Notes: a model not told the origin generated them from the sequence alone. 64,000 bases of DNA from Fimbriimonadaceae bacterium (GCA_019638675.1 JAHBTE010000001.1:2388605-2452604); one strand, 5' to 3'; shown: positions 43,368-53,137, counted from the first letter of the stretch. Numbers and translations: made by a program.

Positions 43368-45022
43368 TTTGTTTCACCAACTAGAGACTGAGCAGCAGCC
43401 TGCCCGGATTGCTCTGATCGGTATTGCTCGCGAATTGCAGGCAACATGCGTAAGGCCTCGCCTAAACTCATGGTTCCTTCGTTAGCGGTTTCTGCTTTAC
43501 CGGTCTTTGCAAACTCAAAGACCTCCGTTGTTGATTGAATCATCAATTTGTGTGCCAATTGGCGCAGTTGATGCGAACGTGCGTAGATTGGTGGAACTGG
43601 GCCAATTTCAATAAGAGTTCCCATTCCTTGAGCAAACAATAAATTCCGTGCCGCCAATGCCGTTAGATCAGGAGTGACCCTGAGCCTAAGTTGCGGAATC
43701 AGGTCTCTGGTACGAGTTCCGGTTCTCTCAAACAGAGTTTCAATAAGAGCCATGACTTCCATGTAGGCATCAGCGATTCCGCTCGCATCAACATCAACCA
43801 GACTGGCTAAATCCTGCCGACAAGAATCAGGGTCACCTGCAAGCGCATGGCTAGCGGCTCGGAAATAAACCATTTCTGGAGTGGGGCCAAGCTGGATTGC
43901 CTGAGAAAATGATTCAGCCGCCTGCGAGTAATCGCCTGAACTCAAATAAACTCTGCCGAGCAAAGCATAAGTCGTTCTTCCCTGCCCGCCGCGAACCAAA
44001 ACTTCATTCAAGCTTTTCCGGGCTTTATCTACGTTTCCACAACGTAGCCAGCATTCGGTTGCCTGGAGATAAAAAGTAACAGGATTTTGAGCCATCGGCG
44101 CCGCGCGATCAGCTTCTAAAGCTGCCTCATTATAGAGCCGACTATCCATCAAAACATCAACTAACTTGGTGCGATAAATCTCTTCAAATGGGTGCAAATC
44201 AATCAGATCACGTAGTTGAACGATCGCAAGTTCACGATTTCCTATTGCAAGCAAGTCTTCCACGGCCTTCATGGCGTTGCCGCTTGTCTCCAAGGTAACT
44301 CCAGGAGGCTTGACCACGGTTAGGCCAGGATCAGGAGGGGGTAGATCATTCTTCGGTCGCACGGGCAGACTCTTGAACGGATCCTGCCGCAACAACCAAG
44401 CCCAGGTTTGAGCAATCGTTCGGGATGTGGAATCCCAATCGTATTCTCGCCCCACTTGAATAGCAGAGAACTCTCGCTGAACACCTTTGTATTGATCGGT
44501 AGTTTCTTGAATGGATTGTTCGTTAAGCATTCGAACATCTCCATTGAAGAAGGGAGTCAATCGACGCTCCCAATCGCCGTAATTCCAGATTTTTCGAGAA
44601 GCTGCTCCACGGTACAGAGTGGCAACTGGACGCACAATCGAACCGTTGCGATAGCTCCAAACAACCAAGGTGTACTCCGCTCCTACTTGACGTGCCACTG
44701 AGACGATATCCCTTTGGTTAGGAGACTCCCACGAAGTCGGAAATTCCTTTTCTGCTGCGATTTTTCTGAACACCGGATCAGCCATTGACCAAACCAGAGG
44801 CGACACCTGACCAATGTCGTCGAGGGCCTGCGCTACGTAAGAATCAAGAATTAGGCTTTCATAGCCATTCACAAGCGAAGGGTCTTCCTGTAACTGAAGG
44901 ATAAATATACGAGGAACACTAGCTCTCGCTGAGAGAGCTAGTGCGAATATGGGGATTATCAGAGTTGCGAGACGCCAATTCCGCAGAATCAGCCTCCCAG
45001 AGCCGCGATTGCTTTTTCGCAA
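43310..45022 (-). CDS. Exported TPR-repeat protein
   Basis: A 570-residue protein with an N-terminal basic stretch and hydrophobic signal or anchor (ATLIIPIFALALSARASVP). The next 150 residues show an alternating pattern (VPRIFILQLQEDPSLVNGY) without a known family. From about residue 270 there are TPR-like repeats, e.g. NRELAIVQLRDLIDLHPFEE and GDYSQAAESFSQAIQLGPTP. It probably serves as a protein-interaction scaffold. It overlaps the zinc-ribbon gene upstream by 34 bases and the PilZ gene downstream by 58, so all three must be made together. Confidence 0.75.
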   Translation of the reverse strand: MRKSNRGSGRLILRNWRLATLIIPIFALALSARASVPRIFILQLQEDPSLVNGYESLILDSYVAQALDDIGQVSPLVWSMADPVFRKIAAEKEFPTSWESPNQRDIVSVARQVGAEYTLVVWSYRNGSIVRPVATLYRGAASRKIWNYGDWERRLTPFFNGDVRMLNEQSIQETTDQYKGVQREFSAIQVGREYDWDSTSRTIAQTWAWLLRQDPFKSLPVRPKNDLPPPDPGLTVVKPPGVTLETSGNAMKAVEDLLAIGNRELAIVQLRDLIDLHPFEEIYRTKLVDVLMDSRLYNEAALEADRAAPMAQNPVTFYLQATECWLRCGNVDKARKSLNEVLVRGGQGRTTYALLGRVYLSSGDYSQAAESFSQAIQLGPTPEMVYFRAASHALAGDPDSCRQDLASLVDVDASGIADAYMEVMALIETLFERTGTRTRDLIPQLRLRVTPDLTALAARNLLFAQGMGTLIEIGPVPPIYARSHQLRQLAHKLMIQSTTEVFEFAKTGKAETANEGTMSLGEALRMLPAIREQYRSEQSGQAAAQSLVGETKWLNSCKWLVSWQSSSLPL

Positions 45023-46209
45023 GACTCTTTTGCCGCTCTGACTGAAGACGATGCGTTTCCACGAGCGATCTGGCTATCGAAAGCAGAAATCGCTTGCCGA
45101 TAAGCTTGAATCGCATTGGATCGCTTACCTAGCTTTTCGTAGCATTGAGCAAGCCGTTGGTAAGTTGCACCAGTGTTGGCTCCAGCTTTGATCGCTTGTT
45201 CGTAAGCGGCGGCTGCGCCAGCATAATTTTCCTGAACGTACAAATTGCGCGCTTTTTGAATCAGCTGTTCAGCCGAAAGGTTATCGACTGCCGTTCCACC
45301 GCTAGAATTGTTAGAAGACCCTGGGTTCACCTTCATTTCGATAATGCCTGGATCATCCTCCTCTTTTGCAACCGGATCTTTGGGGGGTTCGTCATCAGGC
45401 TTTGCCGTTGACGGCTGGTTATTGTTCGGATTATTTGTTGAAACGCTTGGATTTTGTTGAGTCAAATTGACGGGCCAGTCAGAAAGGTTTGGTTGATATG
45501 GGCGATTATCTTCTGGATTGCCTGTTCTAGTTGGAGTCGAAGTAGTATAGGGGACGTATTCAGGTCTAGGGTTAACCCCAACTATTCCTGCCGTACCATT
45601 AGTTGAACTGTCAACCTCCGCCTTGATATCTTTCGGCGGAACATTAGGAACGAGGGTTGGGCTGAGTCCCGCAAATCCCGCGATATTAGAGTCATTTTTC
45701 GCGACAAGATTCTTATCAACTGTGGGTTGACCAGTACTCGCAAAGAAGAATGCGGCCCCGACTGAAGTCAAAAGAACACCAGCCGCCGCAACGAGGAGCA
45801 AACTGCGTTTGCGCTCGGAAGGAACGTCAACAGCAAATTCTTCTGCTGCGACTAGCTTGCGCAGGTGAGCGGCTCGGATTCGGTCAATTGCAGAATCTGG
45901 GCGAAGTTCGCAAACTTTTTCGTAGGTTTCAAGTGCCTCAGAAAGTTGACCGTCACGTTCGTAGATATCGCCAAGTAAAGCTAAGGCGTCGGCATCGGTT
46001 GGGTTGACTTCTAAAACAGATTCGGCAACCATTACCGCTTCGTGAGTTCGACCGTCGTTCAGTAATTGACGACCGTCAATTAGTAATTTTGCTGCTTCCT
46101 CTCTCATTTCTTCCCGTGCAGATTCAGATAACTGCGCCCCACACTGACGGCAAAATGCTCCGTCAATAGTGTTTTTTGCTTGGCACTGACTACAAGTGAT
46201 GGTGTGCAT
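44989..46209 (-). CDS. Zinc-ribbon, TPR and transmembrane protein
   Basis: A 406-residue protein. Residues 5-26 form a zinc ribbon (CSQCQ..., CRQCG). A cytoplasmic TPR pair follows (about 40-120, ADALALLGDIYERDGQLSEA). One transmembrane helix (about 135-157, SLLLVAAAGVLLTSVGAAFF) separates it from an extracytoplasmic low-complexity Pro/Asn/Thr-rich linker and a second TPR block (about 310-400, ENYAGAAAAYEQAIKAGA). TPRs on both sides of the membrane suggest a scaffold linking inside and outside. It is the first gene of the three-gene overlapping operon. Confidence 0.8.
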   Translation of the reverse strand: MHTITCSQCQAKNTIDGAFCRQCGAQLSESAREEMREEAAKLLIDGRQLLNDGRTHEAVMVAESVLEVNPTDADALALLGDIYERDGQLSEALETYEKVCELRPDSAIDRIRAAHLRKLVAAEEFAVDVPSERKRSLLLVAAAGVLLTSVGAAFFFASTGQPTVDKNLVAKNDSNIAGFAGLSPTLVPNVPPKDIKAEVDSSTNGTAGIVGVNPRPEYVPYTTSTPTRTGNPEDNRPYQPNLSDWPVNLTQQNPSVSTNNPNNNQPSTAKPDDEPPKDPVAKEEDDPGIIEMKVNPGSSNNSSGGTAVDNLSAEQLIQKARNLYVQENYAGAAAAYEQAIKAGANTGATYQRLAQCYEKLGKRSNAIQAYRQAISAFDSQIARGNASSSVRAAKESCEKAIAALGG

Positions 46210-46386
46210 ATTTTCCCAAAAGTTCCGAAAGCAGTAATTCCCGTACTGAATTCAGGCTCCACGCCATCTTGTAGTTTACCAGGCGTACAGCTAAGACGGG
46301 GAAGAATATTGGCTTCGTTCAACATTCAAGCCAAACAGGACTAAAACAATAAACTTACTGAACTTCTCAGAATATACTCCGTTTCC

Positions 46387-47466
46387 GTGAGCAACGCCGC
46401 TGTTACCCCTCTTCATGCTAACCATCTTCAAGCCAACGGGCGAATGGTTGAATTCGCTGGCTACGAAATGCCAGTCCAATATAAATCGGTTATTGCCGAA
46501 GCTAAAGCGGTTCGAGAAGGTGCAGGGATGTTCGATGTATCACACATGGCTCGCCTAACTTTTAGCGGTGATGGCGTGCTTGAGTTTCTTGAAAAAGTGA
46601 CAACGAATGACGTCGCTCAGCTCACTCCCAACCGGGGGCACTATTCGATGCTCCCTAATCCACAAGGGGGAGTTGTGGATGACATTATTGTCTACAAAGA
46701 GTCCGACGACGTTTATAAGATGGTCGTCAATGCTGCAAATCACGCTAAAGATGTGGCTCATCTCAAATCCCAAATACCAAGCAGCGTGACGATGGTAGAT
46801 ACAACCGCCGAAACCGCAATGATCGCAGTTCAAGGTCCGAAAGCAGGAGCTATAGTCGCACAACTCAGCGATAATGCGGAAGCACTCAACAACTTAGATT
46901 TCTTCGGCACGGCTGATTGCAATGTTGGTGGAGTTCCTTGCTTCGCCGCCCGATCTGGTTACACTGGCGAAGACGGTTTTGAACTCGTATGCCCCGCCGA
47001 TCAAGCAGGCAAACTTTGGGATGCCTTGGTTGCCGCTGGAGTCGAACCTTGCGGGCTTGGATCACGCGATACTCTTCGGGTTGAAGCTGGACTGCCGCTG
47101 TACGGCCACGAATTGAATGACGAGCTTTCTCCCATCGCTGCCGGGTTGGGTTGGGTAATCAGCAAAACTAAGTCTTTCCTCGGTTCTGAAATCATCAACG
47201 CCGCGCGAGATAACGGCACTCCTCAAAAACTTCAAGGAATTCGCATGGAAGGCCGCCGAATACCAACACCAGGCATGAAAGTTTCGGTAGACGGCAAAGA
47301 AGTAGGTGAGGTTACAAGCGGCGTATATTCCCCACTTCTCGAATGTGGAATCGCCTTTGCTCTGATCAACAGCGATATTCCGCTTAAGACCGCCTGCACG
47401 GTGGACATTCGCGGTTCACAAGAAGCTGGAACAATCGTGAGCAAGCGATTTTATAAACGAGCTTAG
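46387..47466 (+). CDS. gcvT: Aminomethyltransferase (glycine cleavage T protein)
   Basis: A 359-residue GcvT, the tetrahydrofolate-dependent step of glycine cleavage. Family features are VEFAGYEMPVQYKSVIAEAK, GMFDVSHMARL, ARSGYTGEDGFELVCPAD, GLGSRDTLRVEAGLPLYGHE and the C-terminal beta domain with GKEVGEVTSGVYSPLL. The start is GTG 46387. It stands about 30 kb from gcvPA and gcvPB; gcvH is not seen. Confidence 0.97.
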   Translation: MSNAAVTPLHANHLQANGRMVEFAGYEMPVQYKSVIAEAKAVREGAGMFDVSHMARLTFSGDGVLEFLEKVTTNDVAQLTPNRGHYSMLPNPQGGVVDDIIVYKESDDVYKMVVNAANHAKDVAHLKSQIPSSVTMVDTTAETAMIAVQGPKAGAIVAQLSDNAEALNNLDFFGTADCNVGGVPCFAARSGYTGEDGFELVCPADQAGKLWDALVAAGVEPCGLGSRDTLRVEAGLPLYGHELNDELSPIAAGLGWVISKTKSFLGSEIINAARDNGTPQKLQGIRMEGRRIPTPGMKVSVDGKEVGEVTSGVYSPLLECGIAFALINSDIPLKTACTVDIRGSQEAGTIVSKRFYKRA

Positions 47467-47491
47467 ACCACCGACCGTAAAAGTTTAAGAG

Positions 47492-48436
47492 ATGGAAGAC
47501 TCAACTCCGGAACAGATACCGCCTTCGTTTCTGCCGGACTTTGAGGACGAGAACCAACTTTACAAAATCTGGCTGGCGGCCACTAAATCTGAGCAAGAGA
47601 AATTAGAGTTTCAGACTCCGCCAGATGAGTATTACGAAACAGCTCACTATCGCATTGGTGTGATACTTGAGGCTTTTCTTCGGGCAACTATCATTACTCT
47701 TCCTATCTATTTGCTGAACTATCTACTATGGAGTTCTTTCCCAAATCCGATCCCGTTTTTATTACTCGGATTGCTGATTACACTTGGCTCGATACTACGT
47801 ATTCGATATCCAAAAAACTTCCGCCTACGGTTCATTTCGAGATGGTTTTACAAGGCTTATCGTAATCGAAACCGAAAAAATTCTATCAAAACGACCTCAC
47901 AATCCGACCTCAACTTTCAGTCGCTAGAAGTTCTCGTTCCTATTGCCAAATACGTCCTCACACCGACGATTGAGACATTAAACAAATCGAACGTTGACCT
48001 TTACCATCAAACGAAATATCTCCAGAGTAAGCGAGAGCAACTGGAAAAACTCGCCCGGCGACTTACCGATGAGATCGCCCAATCTAGCGACGAGGCATGG
48101 AAAAGCGTTTTGCGTCCCAAGCTAACACATATCGGAACATTGATCAATAAAACCACCCAAGATATCGCTCAAATCGATAGTCAAGCCGCAGAAATAAGGA
48201 TTCAGCAAGTTGGGCTCGAAAATCAACTCGCAGAACTTGTTAGGCGCAAGAGGCTGATGGATGAGTTCAAGCAACTTGACAGTGTAAGCGAGCATGATTC
48301 TGATTTCGATATTCGTGCATCCCTCACCGCAATGGTTGAAAACGCCCGAACTCAGTTAGAAACGATTGAGAGAAATACTCTGGCTTACGAATCGGCAAAG
48401 CAAGAAATCAACGAGCTACTTGATAACTCAAGCTAA
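47492..48436 (+). CDS. Membrane protein with long C-terminal coiled coil
   Basis: A 314-residue protein: an acidic N-terminal cytoplasmic part (about 1-65), two membrane helices (about 66-110, IITLPIYLLNYLLWSSF and FLLLGLLITLGSILRI), a basic segment (FYKAYRNRNRKN) and a long coiled coil (about 165-310, e.g. KREQLEKLARRLTDEIAQ). It could be a membrane-attached structural or adaptor protein. No known family recognised. It follows gcvT by 26 bases. Confidence 0.6.
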   Translation: MEDSTPEQIPPSFLPDFEDENQLYKIWLAATKSEQEKLEFQTPPDEYYETAHYRIGVILEAFLRATIITLPIYLLNYLLWSSFPNPIPFLLLGLLITLGSILRIRYPKNFRLRFISRWFYKAYRNRNRKNSIKTTSQSDLNFQSLEVLVPIAKYVLTPTIETLNKSNVDLYHQTKYLQSKREQLEKLARRLTDEIAQSSDEAWKSVLRPKLTHIGTLINKTTQDIAQIDSQAAEIRIQQVGLENQLAELVRRKRLMDEFKQLDSVSEHDSDFDIRASLTAMVENARTQLETIERNTLAYESAKQEINELLDNSS

Positions 48437-48494
48437 TTATTAGCGCCCCCTCTTAAGAACCGATAAATCTACCGATACATACGGTAAGAAAACT

Positions 48495-48803
48495 ATGAGT
48501 CAGGTTCTTGATTGTCCGGTACTGGGGTTAGATACCGAGTTCCCTGAACGATTGTTCATCGTTCGGCACTTGCCCTCAAATAAATACGGCTGTTATTGCT
48601 TCGATGGCACTCATGGACTCGCTTGCTTTAGCGATGAAGCCGGAGCAAACGGATTCGCCAGCTGGATTGACATCGGCGGCATGATGGCTGAAGAAGTCAG
48701 CTTCGACGAAGCTCGTGAAATCGCCAAAGACCGACCCATGCCAATCGTGAGCCTGATGCTCCTTGACAACATGGAAGACCCTGAAATCCATTTCATACGC
48801 TAA
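48495..48803 (+). CDS. Small acidic protein, unknown
   Basis: A 102-residue acidic soluble protein beginning MSQVLDCPVLGLDTEFPERL and ending LLDNMEDPEIHFIR. No domain recognised. The middle (GTHGLACFSDEAGANGFASW) looks globular, and the DEA/WI pattern gives it a mixed alpha/beta look. It ends 25 bases before a strong hairpin. Confidence 0.55.
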   Translation: MSQVLDCPVLGLDTEFPERLFIVRHLPSNKYGCYCFDGTHGLACFSDEAGANGFASWIDIGGMMAEEVSFDEAREIAKDRPMPIVSLMLLDNMEDPEIHFIR

Positions 48804-48827
48804 AAAGCCATTTTTTGAATTTGAAAC

Positions 48828-48861
48828 AATAGAATCAAATGCACCAGCATTTGATTCTATT
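48828..48861. terminator. Strong A+T-rich hairpin, terminator or attenuator
   Basis: A perfect 15-bp inverted repeat (AATAGAATCAAATGC with its reverse complement) around loop ACCA. The right flank is only TCTTTAAC, so the T-run is weak. It lies between the small acidic gene and the thioredoxin-like gene. Confidence 0.65.
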
Positions 48862-48920
48862 TCTTTAACTGATCACATAATTTGGAACCATAAACCAACC
48901 AAAAATTGTATTATCACAAT

Positions 48921-50003
48921 ATGAAGAAGCTCTCGCTCTCCATTCTTCTTGTCAGCATGGTCGGAATGGCCTTCGCTCAAGAAGTAAAACCTCTCACCAT
49001 TGGTGACCCTGCTCCTGCATTCAAAGTCGACGGATTCATCAAAGGTGAAAAGGTCGGCGAACTGAAGAAGGGCAAGGCTTACATTATCGAATTCTGGGCA
49101 ACCTGGTGCGGCCCTTGCATCGCGGTCTTCCCTCACCTCAGCGAACTAACCAAGAAGTACGAAGGTCAAATCACTACCGTCAGCGTGAACACCTGGGACT
49201 ATCCACGCGGTCAAAATGAAGGCAAAGACGCCCATGTCAAGCGCGTTTCCAAGTTTGTTGGAGAGCAGGGCGATAAGATGGCGTACAACATCGTGCTCGA
49301 TGACGCAAACGACACCATCGCCAAAACTTGGATGACCGCCGCTGGTCGTAACGGCATTCCATGCGCGTTCATTGTTAACGAAGAAGGCATCATCGCTTGG
49401 ATCGGTCACCCGGCCGTAATGGACAAACCGCTTGAGCAAATCGTCAACAAAACCTGGGACGTAGCAGCATTTAAGGTTCAGTTCGAAGCTGAAGCAGCTA
49501 AAGCCAAGGCAGCAGCTGAAAAGGCCGCAAAGGATCAAGCTAAAATTGCCGAATTAGCAAAGAACAACGATCTGGAAGGATTCGATGCATTTGCTAAAGA
49601 AATTGGCCTTCGTACCGCCTTTCTAGCCGCGATCAATGGTGATGGAAACTTTGGAACACTCGTGTTAGAAAAGTATGCGGGCAAAGTAGAAGGATTTTCT
49701 ACCAGTGATTTCTGCAATATTGCGGCTTTCATTTCAGAGCAAAAAAAGCCATCTGCGGAAAGCAGAGAGACCTTAGCTAAGGTCTCTGAAGCTTGCTTCA
49801 AACAACTGGATGAGGATAAATCAGCTGGTGCCGCCGCAGACCATGCTCGAGTTCTGCTTGCCAAAGGCGATAAGAAAGGTGCAGAGGAATGGATTGCCAA
49901 GGCCGACATCCTTCTCGCTAAGTTCATGCCTGAAAGTGGTCGAAGCCGCGTGAAATCTCAAATCGAAGCGGTTAAGAAGCAAATCGAAGCTGCTAACGAT
50001 TAA
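48921..50003 (+). CDS. Exported TlpA-like thioredoxin with Ala-rich helical tail
   Basis: The start at 48921 (MKKLSLSILLVSMVGMAFAQ) gives a signal peptide; the frame extends 5 residues upstream. The thioredoxin fold spans about residues 22-175 with the redox motif FWATWCGPC (about 60) and the cis-Pro in NGIPCAFIVNEEGIIAWIG. It is a TlpA/ResA-like periplasmic thiol oxidoreductase. After that comes an Ala/Lys-rich helical stretch (AEAAKAKAAAEKAAKDQAK) and a C-terminal helical part of about 150 residues with TPR-like character. Substrate unknown. Confidence 0.85.
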   Translation: MKKLSLSILLVSMVGMAFAQEVKPLTIGDPAPAFKVDGFIKGEKVGELKKGKAYIIEFWATWCGPCIAVFPHLSELTKKYEGQITTVSVNTWDYPRGQNEGKDAHVKRVSKFVGEQGDKMAYNIVLDDANDTIAKTWMTAAGRNGIPCAFIVNEEGIIAWIGHPAVMDKPLEQIVNKTWDVAAFKVQFEAEAAKAKAAAEKAAKDQAKIAELAKNNDLEGFDAFAKEIGLRTAFLAAINGDGNFGTLVLEKYAGKVEGFSTSDFCNIAAFISEQKKPSAESRETLAKVSEACFKQLDEDKSAGAAADHARVLLAKGDKKGAEEWIAKADILLAKFMPESGRSRVKSQIEAVKKQIEAAND

Positions 50004-50023
50004 AACAAATCATCAGAACTACA

Positions 50024-50063
50024 GCCCTTGCTCTCGGCGAAAATCCGAATGCAAGGGCATTTT
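50024..50063 (+). terminator. Hairpin after the TlpA-like gene
   Basis: GCCCTTGC at 50024 pairs with GCAAGGGC at 50051, with a 19-base loop and a short T-run (ATTTTAG). It is a reasonable but weak rho-independent terminator. Confidence 0.6.
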
Positions 50064-50065
50064 AG

Positions 50066-50551
50066 TTGGAGGTCATTATTTCCAATAAATCCGTAGAATT
50101 TCCAACCAAGTTTCATCAAGCTATCGGAATGTCAGAGCGCGATCTCCGACTCTGGATTTATGCATCACCTTTTGTTGGACTGGCACTCTACTTAGCTTCT
50201 ATCCATCCCCATGAGGCTGGCTGGATTTATGCAAACAATCTTGATGCATTTGTCTTTATATTTCTTTTTGTCGTGCCTGTTCTTTTGCCAATACGAAGAT
50301 TTCAAATCCTACCTTTCGGTTTTGTCTTTTTCATTGCCAGCACATTTGCTTGGCAACCAATTGTTCTGGCCGCGAGTGATCATATTTCTATCGGTGAGAG
50401 TATTCGCTTGAGCTTTAGAGGCGGAAAATTCATTCAGCTTTTTGGCGATGCCCTAATTCAGTTGACTATTCCTTTTATCCTTATCGTTATCAAAATTCTG
50501 TTCCGAGAATGGCTTTATTCTCGGTACGAAGAGTCTATTTCAAAGGGCTAA
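50066..50551 (+). CDS. Multi-pass membrane protein, unknown
   Basis: The frame is open from a TTG at 50066 (161 codons); the first ATG is at 50129 (MSERDLRLWIYASPFVG). GGAGGT at 50068-50073 may be the ribosome site for a start shortly after it, so the true start is unsure. About four transmembrane helices are visible (WIYASPFVGLALYLAS, AFVFIFLFVVPVLLP, FVFFIASTFAWQPIVL, LTIPFILIVIKILF). No family recognised. It converges with the alpha-glucan phosphorylase gene. Confidence 0.5.
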   Translation: MEVIISNKSVEFPTKFHQAIGMSERDLRLWIYASPFVGLALYLASIHPHEAGWIYANNLDAFVFIFLFVVPVLLPIRRFQILPFGFVFFIASTFAWQPIVLAASDHISIGESIRLSFRGGKFIQLFGDALIQLTIPFILIVIKILFREWLYSRYEESISKG

Positions 50552-50566
50552 GATAGACAGACGAAC

Positions 50567-53137
50567 TTAGCTCTGTTCCCAACTCATCAAGCTGAGCTCT
50601 GTCGCGACTTTCACATCTTCGTTGTGCGGAATCACGCGCACTATATAACCCTTGTGTCCGGGGTAGTCACAGCGAGCCTTACCTTGGAATACGTGCACCA
50701 TTCCCTGCTCACCAACTGGCTCCAGATCGTAAAGGTCAAGATTGATGAGCTCGCGGTTCGAAGTCACTTGCCCTACCAACACTTGTACCCGCACATCGCT
50801 TGGCGAGAGATCACCGAGCTCGACTTCGGCATGGACTTCAAATTCACTGCCAAGCACCGCAGTAGCCCCTGCATCGTCGTGAACATGCGCAACCCGGACC
50901 TTATCCCAAGCACTCGCCACCTTGTCTCGCCAGATCAAAGCGTTCTTAGCCCGCTCTAATTTGTCGGAGCTGAGGTTGTTGAACGCTCGCGAAGCTGGCA
51001 CGTAAAACCGACTCGTATATTCACGAACCATCCGCAAAGTGCTGAATGTCGGCGCGAGATCCGCCATCGACTGCCGCATCATTTCTATCCAGCGAGTTGG
51101 CAAACCGTTGTCTGTTCGGTAGTAGAACGTCGGCGCAATCTCATGCTCAATCAAGTCATAAAGAGCTTTGCTATCCAGCCAGTCCTGATGATTTTCGTTT
51201 TCATCCTGATTGCCATCGCCAATCGCCCAACCGACACCGCGCTTGAAACCTTCCGCCCACCATCCGTCAAGAATCGAGCAATTCAAACCTCCATTAGGAA
51301 CGACCTTCATTCCGCTGGTTCCGCTTGCTTCCATTGGTCGGCGGGGATTGTTCAGCCAGAGGTCAACACCCTGCACCATCTGCCGCGCTACGTTCATGTC
51401 GTAGTCTTCAAGGAACACCATGCGATGCCCCTGCCCTTCCGTGCGGATGAAGTTCACGATATCCTGAATCAGCTTCTTGCCGCCGTCATCGCGTGGGTGG
51501 GATTTTCCGGCGAATACAAACTGAACCGGGCGCTCGGCGTGATTCAAAATCGATTTCAAGCGATCTACGTCGTTGAATAGCAGAGTCGCGCGTTTATAAG
51601 TCGCGAACCGACGGGCGAAACCGATTGTCAGAATCCGCGGGTCAAGAACTCCGTTTACGCTTTGTAGATCAACTGGACTCGCCGTATTCTTTTGCATCCG
51701 CTTTCGCAAATGTCGCCGGCAGAACCGCACGAAATCGCCGCGCTGGTTATCGCGCATTTCCCATAGGTCAAGGTCAGAAATTCCGCCCACTCTGCCCCAA
51801 ACCGAGCGATCACCCATATCCTCTCGCCAGCCGCTTCCAAAATGGCGTTCAAATAGTTCAATCACCCGGCGACCCATGAACGTTTCTGTATGGATTCCGT
51901 TAGTAATCGCGGCAATGGGAACTTCTACGAGCGGGAAGTTTGGCCAGCGATCGTGGAACATCTCCCGCGTGACTTCTGCGTGCAATTTGCTCACGCCGTT
52001 CACATAGTTGCTATTCTCCATCGCAAGAATAGCCATGTTGAACGGCTCAGTTACGTCATCTTTTTTGATGCGTCCGAATCGCAAAAACTGCTCAAACGGC
52101 AAGCCAAGATCACTCACCGCTTTGCTCACATAACTCTCAATGAGAGGTCGTGGGAACAAGTCGAATCCCGCCGGAACCGGGGTGTGGGTGGTGAAGACAT
52201 TTCCGCTCACAACGCACTGACGTGCGGTTCTGAAATCGCATCCATGATCCAGCATGAACTGGCGTAAACGCTCTAGCGAGAGGAACGCCGCGTGCCCTTC
52301 ATTCATGTGGCAAACGCTGGGTTTGATTCCCATTTGAACCAACGCGCGATAACCGCCAATGCCCAGAATGCTCTCTTGGCGAATCCGCATTTCTTCGTTA
52401 CCGCCGTAGAGCGTATCGGTAATGGATTGGTCATCTGGGGCGTTATCCAATACGTTTGAATCAAGTAAGAAAAGCTCAATCCGCCCAACTTGCGCTTTCC
52501 AGATTTGGCAAGTCACCAATCGATCTGGAAAATCAACCTTAACACGAACGGGTTTGCCTTCCGCATCCCGAACCAATGCCAGCGGCAATCGGTGAAAATC
52601 GTATTGTGGATACCGCTCGGTTTGCCAAGCATCACTGTTTAAAAACTGGCGGAAATACCCTCGCGCGTAAAGCAATCCGACACCGACCAGAGGAATCCCT
52701 AAATCGCTTGCTGCTTTCAGGTGGTCGCCCGCGAGAATCCCAAGCCCGCCGGAATAGATTGGCAAACATTCATGAATTCCAAACTCAGCACAGAAATAGG
52801 CGATCTTCGCTGAATCTCGCTCTTGAGGAAACTGGCGGTCAAACCAATTGTCCCCCGCCATATATTCGTTCAAATCTTTAATCTGGAACTGAAGCTTCGC
52901 AACATAGAGTTCATCCGAAGCGAGTTGGTTCAACCGATCATCGGAGAGTTGGTTGATGAGTTCAATCGGGTTATGCTCAACTTCTTCCCAAAGCTCACGA
53001 TCTGCCTCAACAAAGAGGTCTTGCGTTTCGGCATGCCAAGTCCACCGCAGGTTCATCGCCAGGGTGCGGAGGTCACGCAGAGGTTCGGGCAATTCACGGA
53101 CAACCTCAAACGAGTGGGCGTATTTCAAGCTCCTCAT
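50567..53137 (-). CDS. glgP: Alpha-glucan phosphorylase (GT35)
   Basis: An 856-residue enzyme releasing glucose-1-phosphate from alpha-1,4-glucans. The PLP-lysine region is EASGTSGMKVVPNGGLN; the active-site stretch IAYFCAEFGIHECLPIYSGG and the glucan segment GFARRFATYKRATLLF are typical. It is of the long GlgP/alpha-glucan phosphorylase type with the DUF3417 N-terminal domain (LPEPLRDLRTLAMNLRWTWH). It is close to a GH65-like lipoprotein gene, upstream on the same strand, which suggests glucan or disaccharide use. Confidence 0.95.
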   Translation of the reverse strand: MRSLKYAHSFEVVRELPEPLRDLRTLAMNLRWTWHAETQDLFVEADRELWEEVEHNPIELINQLSDDRLNQLASDELYVAKLQFQIKDLNEYMAGDNWFDRQFPQERDSAKIAYFCAEFGIHECLPIYSGGLGILAGDHLKAASDLGIPLVGVGLLYARGYFRQFLNSDAWQTERYPQYDFHRLPLALVRDAEGKPVRVKVDFPDRLVTCQIWKAQVGRIELFLLDSNVLDNAPDDQSITDTLYGGNEEMRIRQESILGIGGYRALVQMGIKPSVCHMNEGHAAFLSLERLRQFMLDHGCDFRTARQCVVSGNVFTTHTPVPAGFDLFPRPLIESYVSKAVSDLGLPFEQFLRFGRIKKDDVTEPFNMAILAMENSNYVNGVSKLHAEVTREMFHDRWPNFPLVEVPIAAITNGIHTETFMGRRVIELFERHFGSGWREDMGDRSVWGRVGGISDLDLWEMRDNQRGDFVRFCRRHLRKRMQKNTASPVDLQSVNGVLDPRILTIGFARRFATYKRATLLFNDVDRLKSILNHAERPVQFVFAGKSHPRDDGGKKLIQDIVNFIRTEGQGHRMVFLEDYDMNVARQMVQGVDLWLNNPRRPMEASGTSGMKVVPNGGLNCSILDGWWAEGFKRGVGWAIGDGNQDENENHQDWLDSKALYDLIEHEIAPTFYYRTDNGLPTRWIEMMRQSMADLAPTFSTLRMVREYTSRFYVPASRAFNNLSSDKLERAKNALIWRDKVASAWDKVRVAHVHDDAGATAVLGSEFEVHAEVELGDLSPSDVRVQVLVGQVTSNRELINLDLYDLEPVGEQGMVHVFQGKARCDYPGHKGYIVRVIPHNEDVKVATELSLMSWEQS

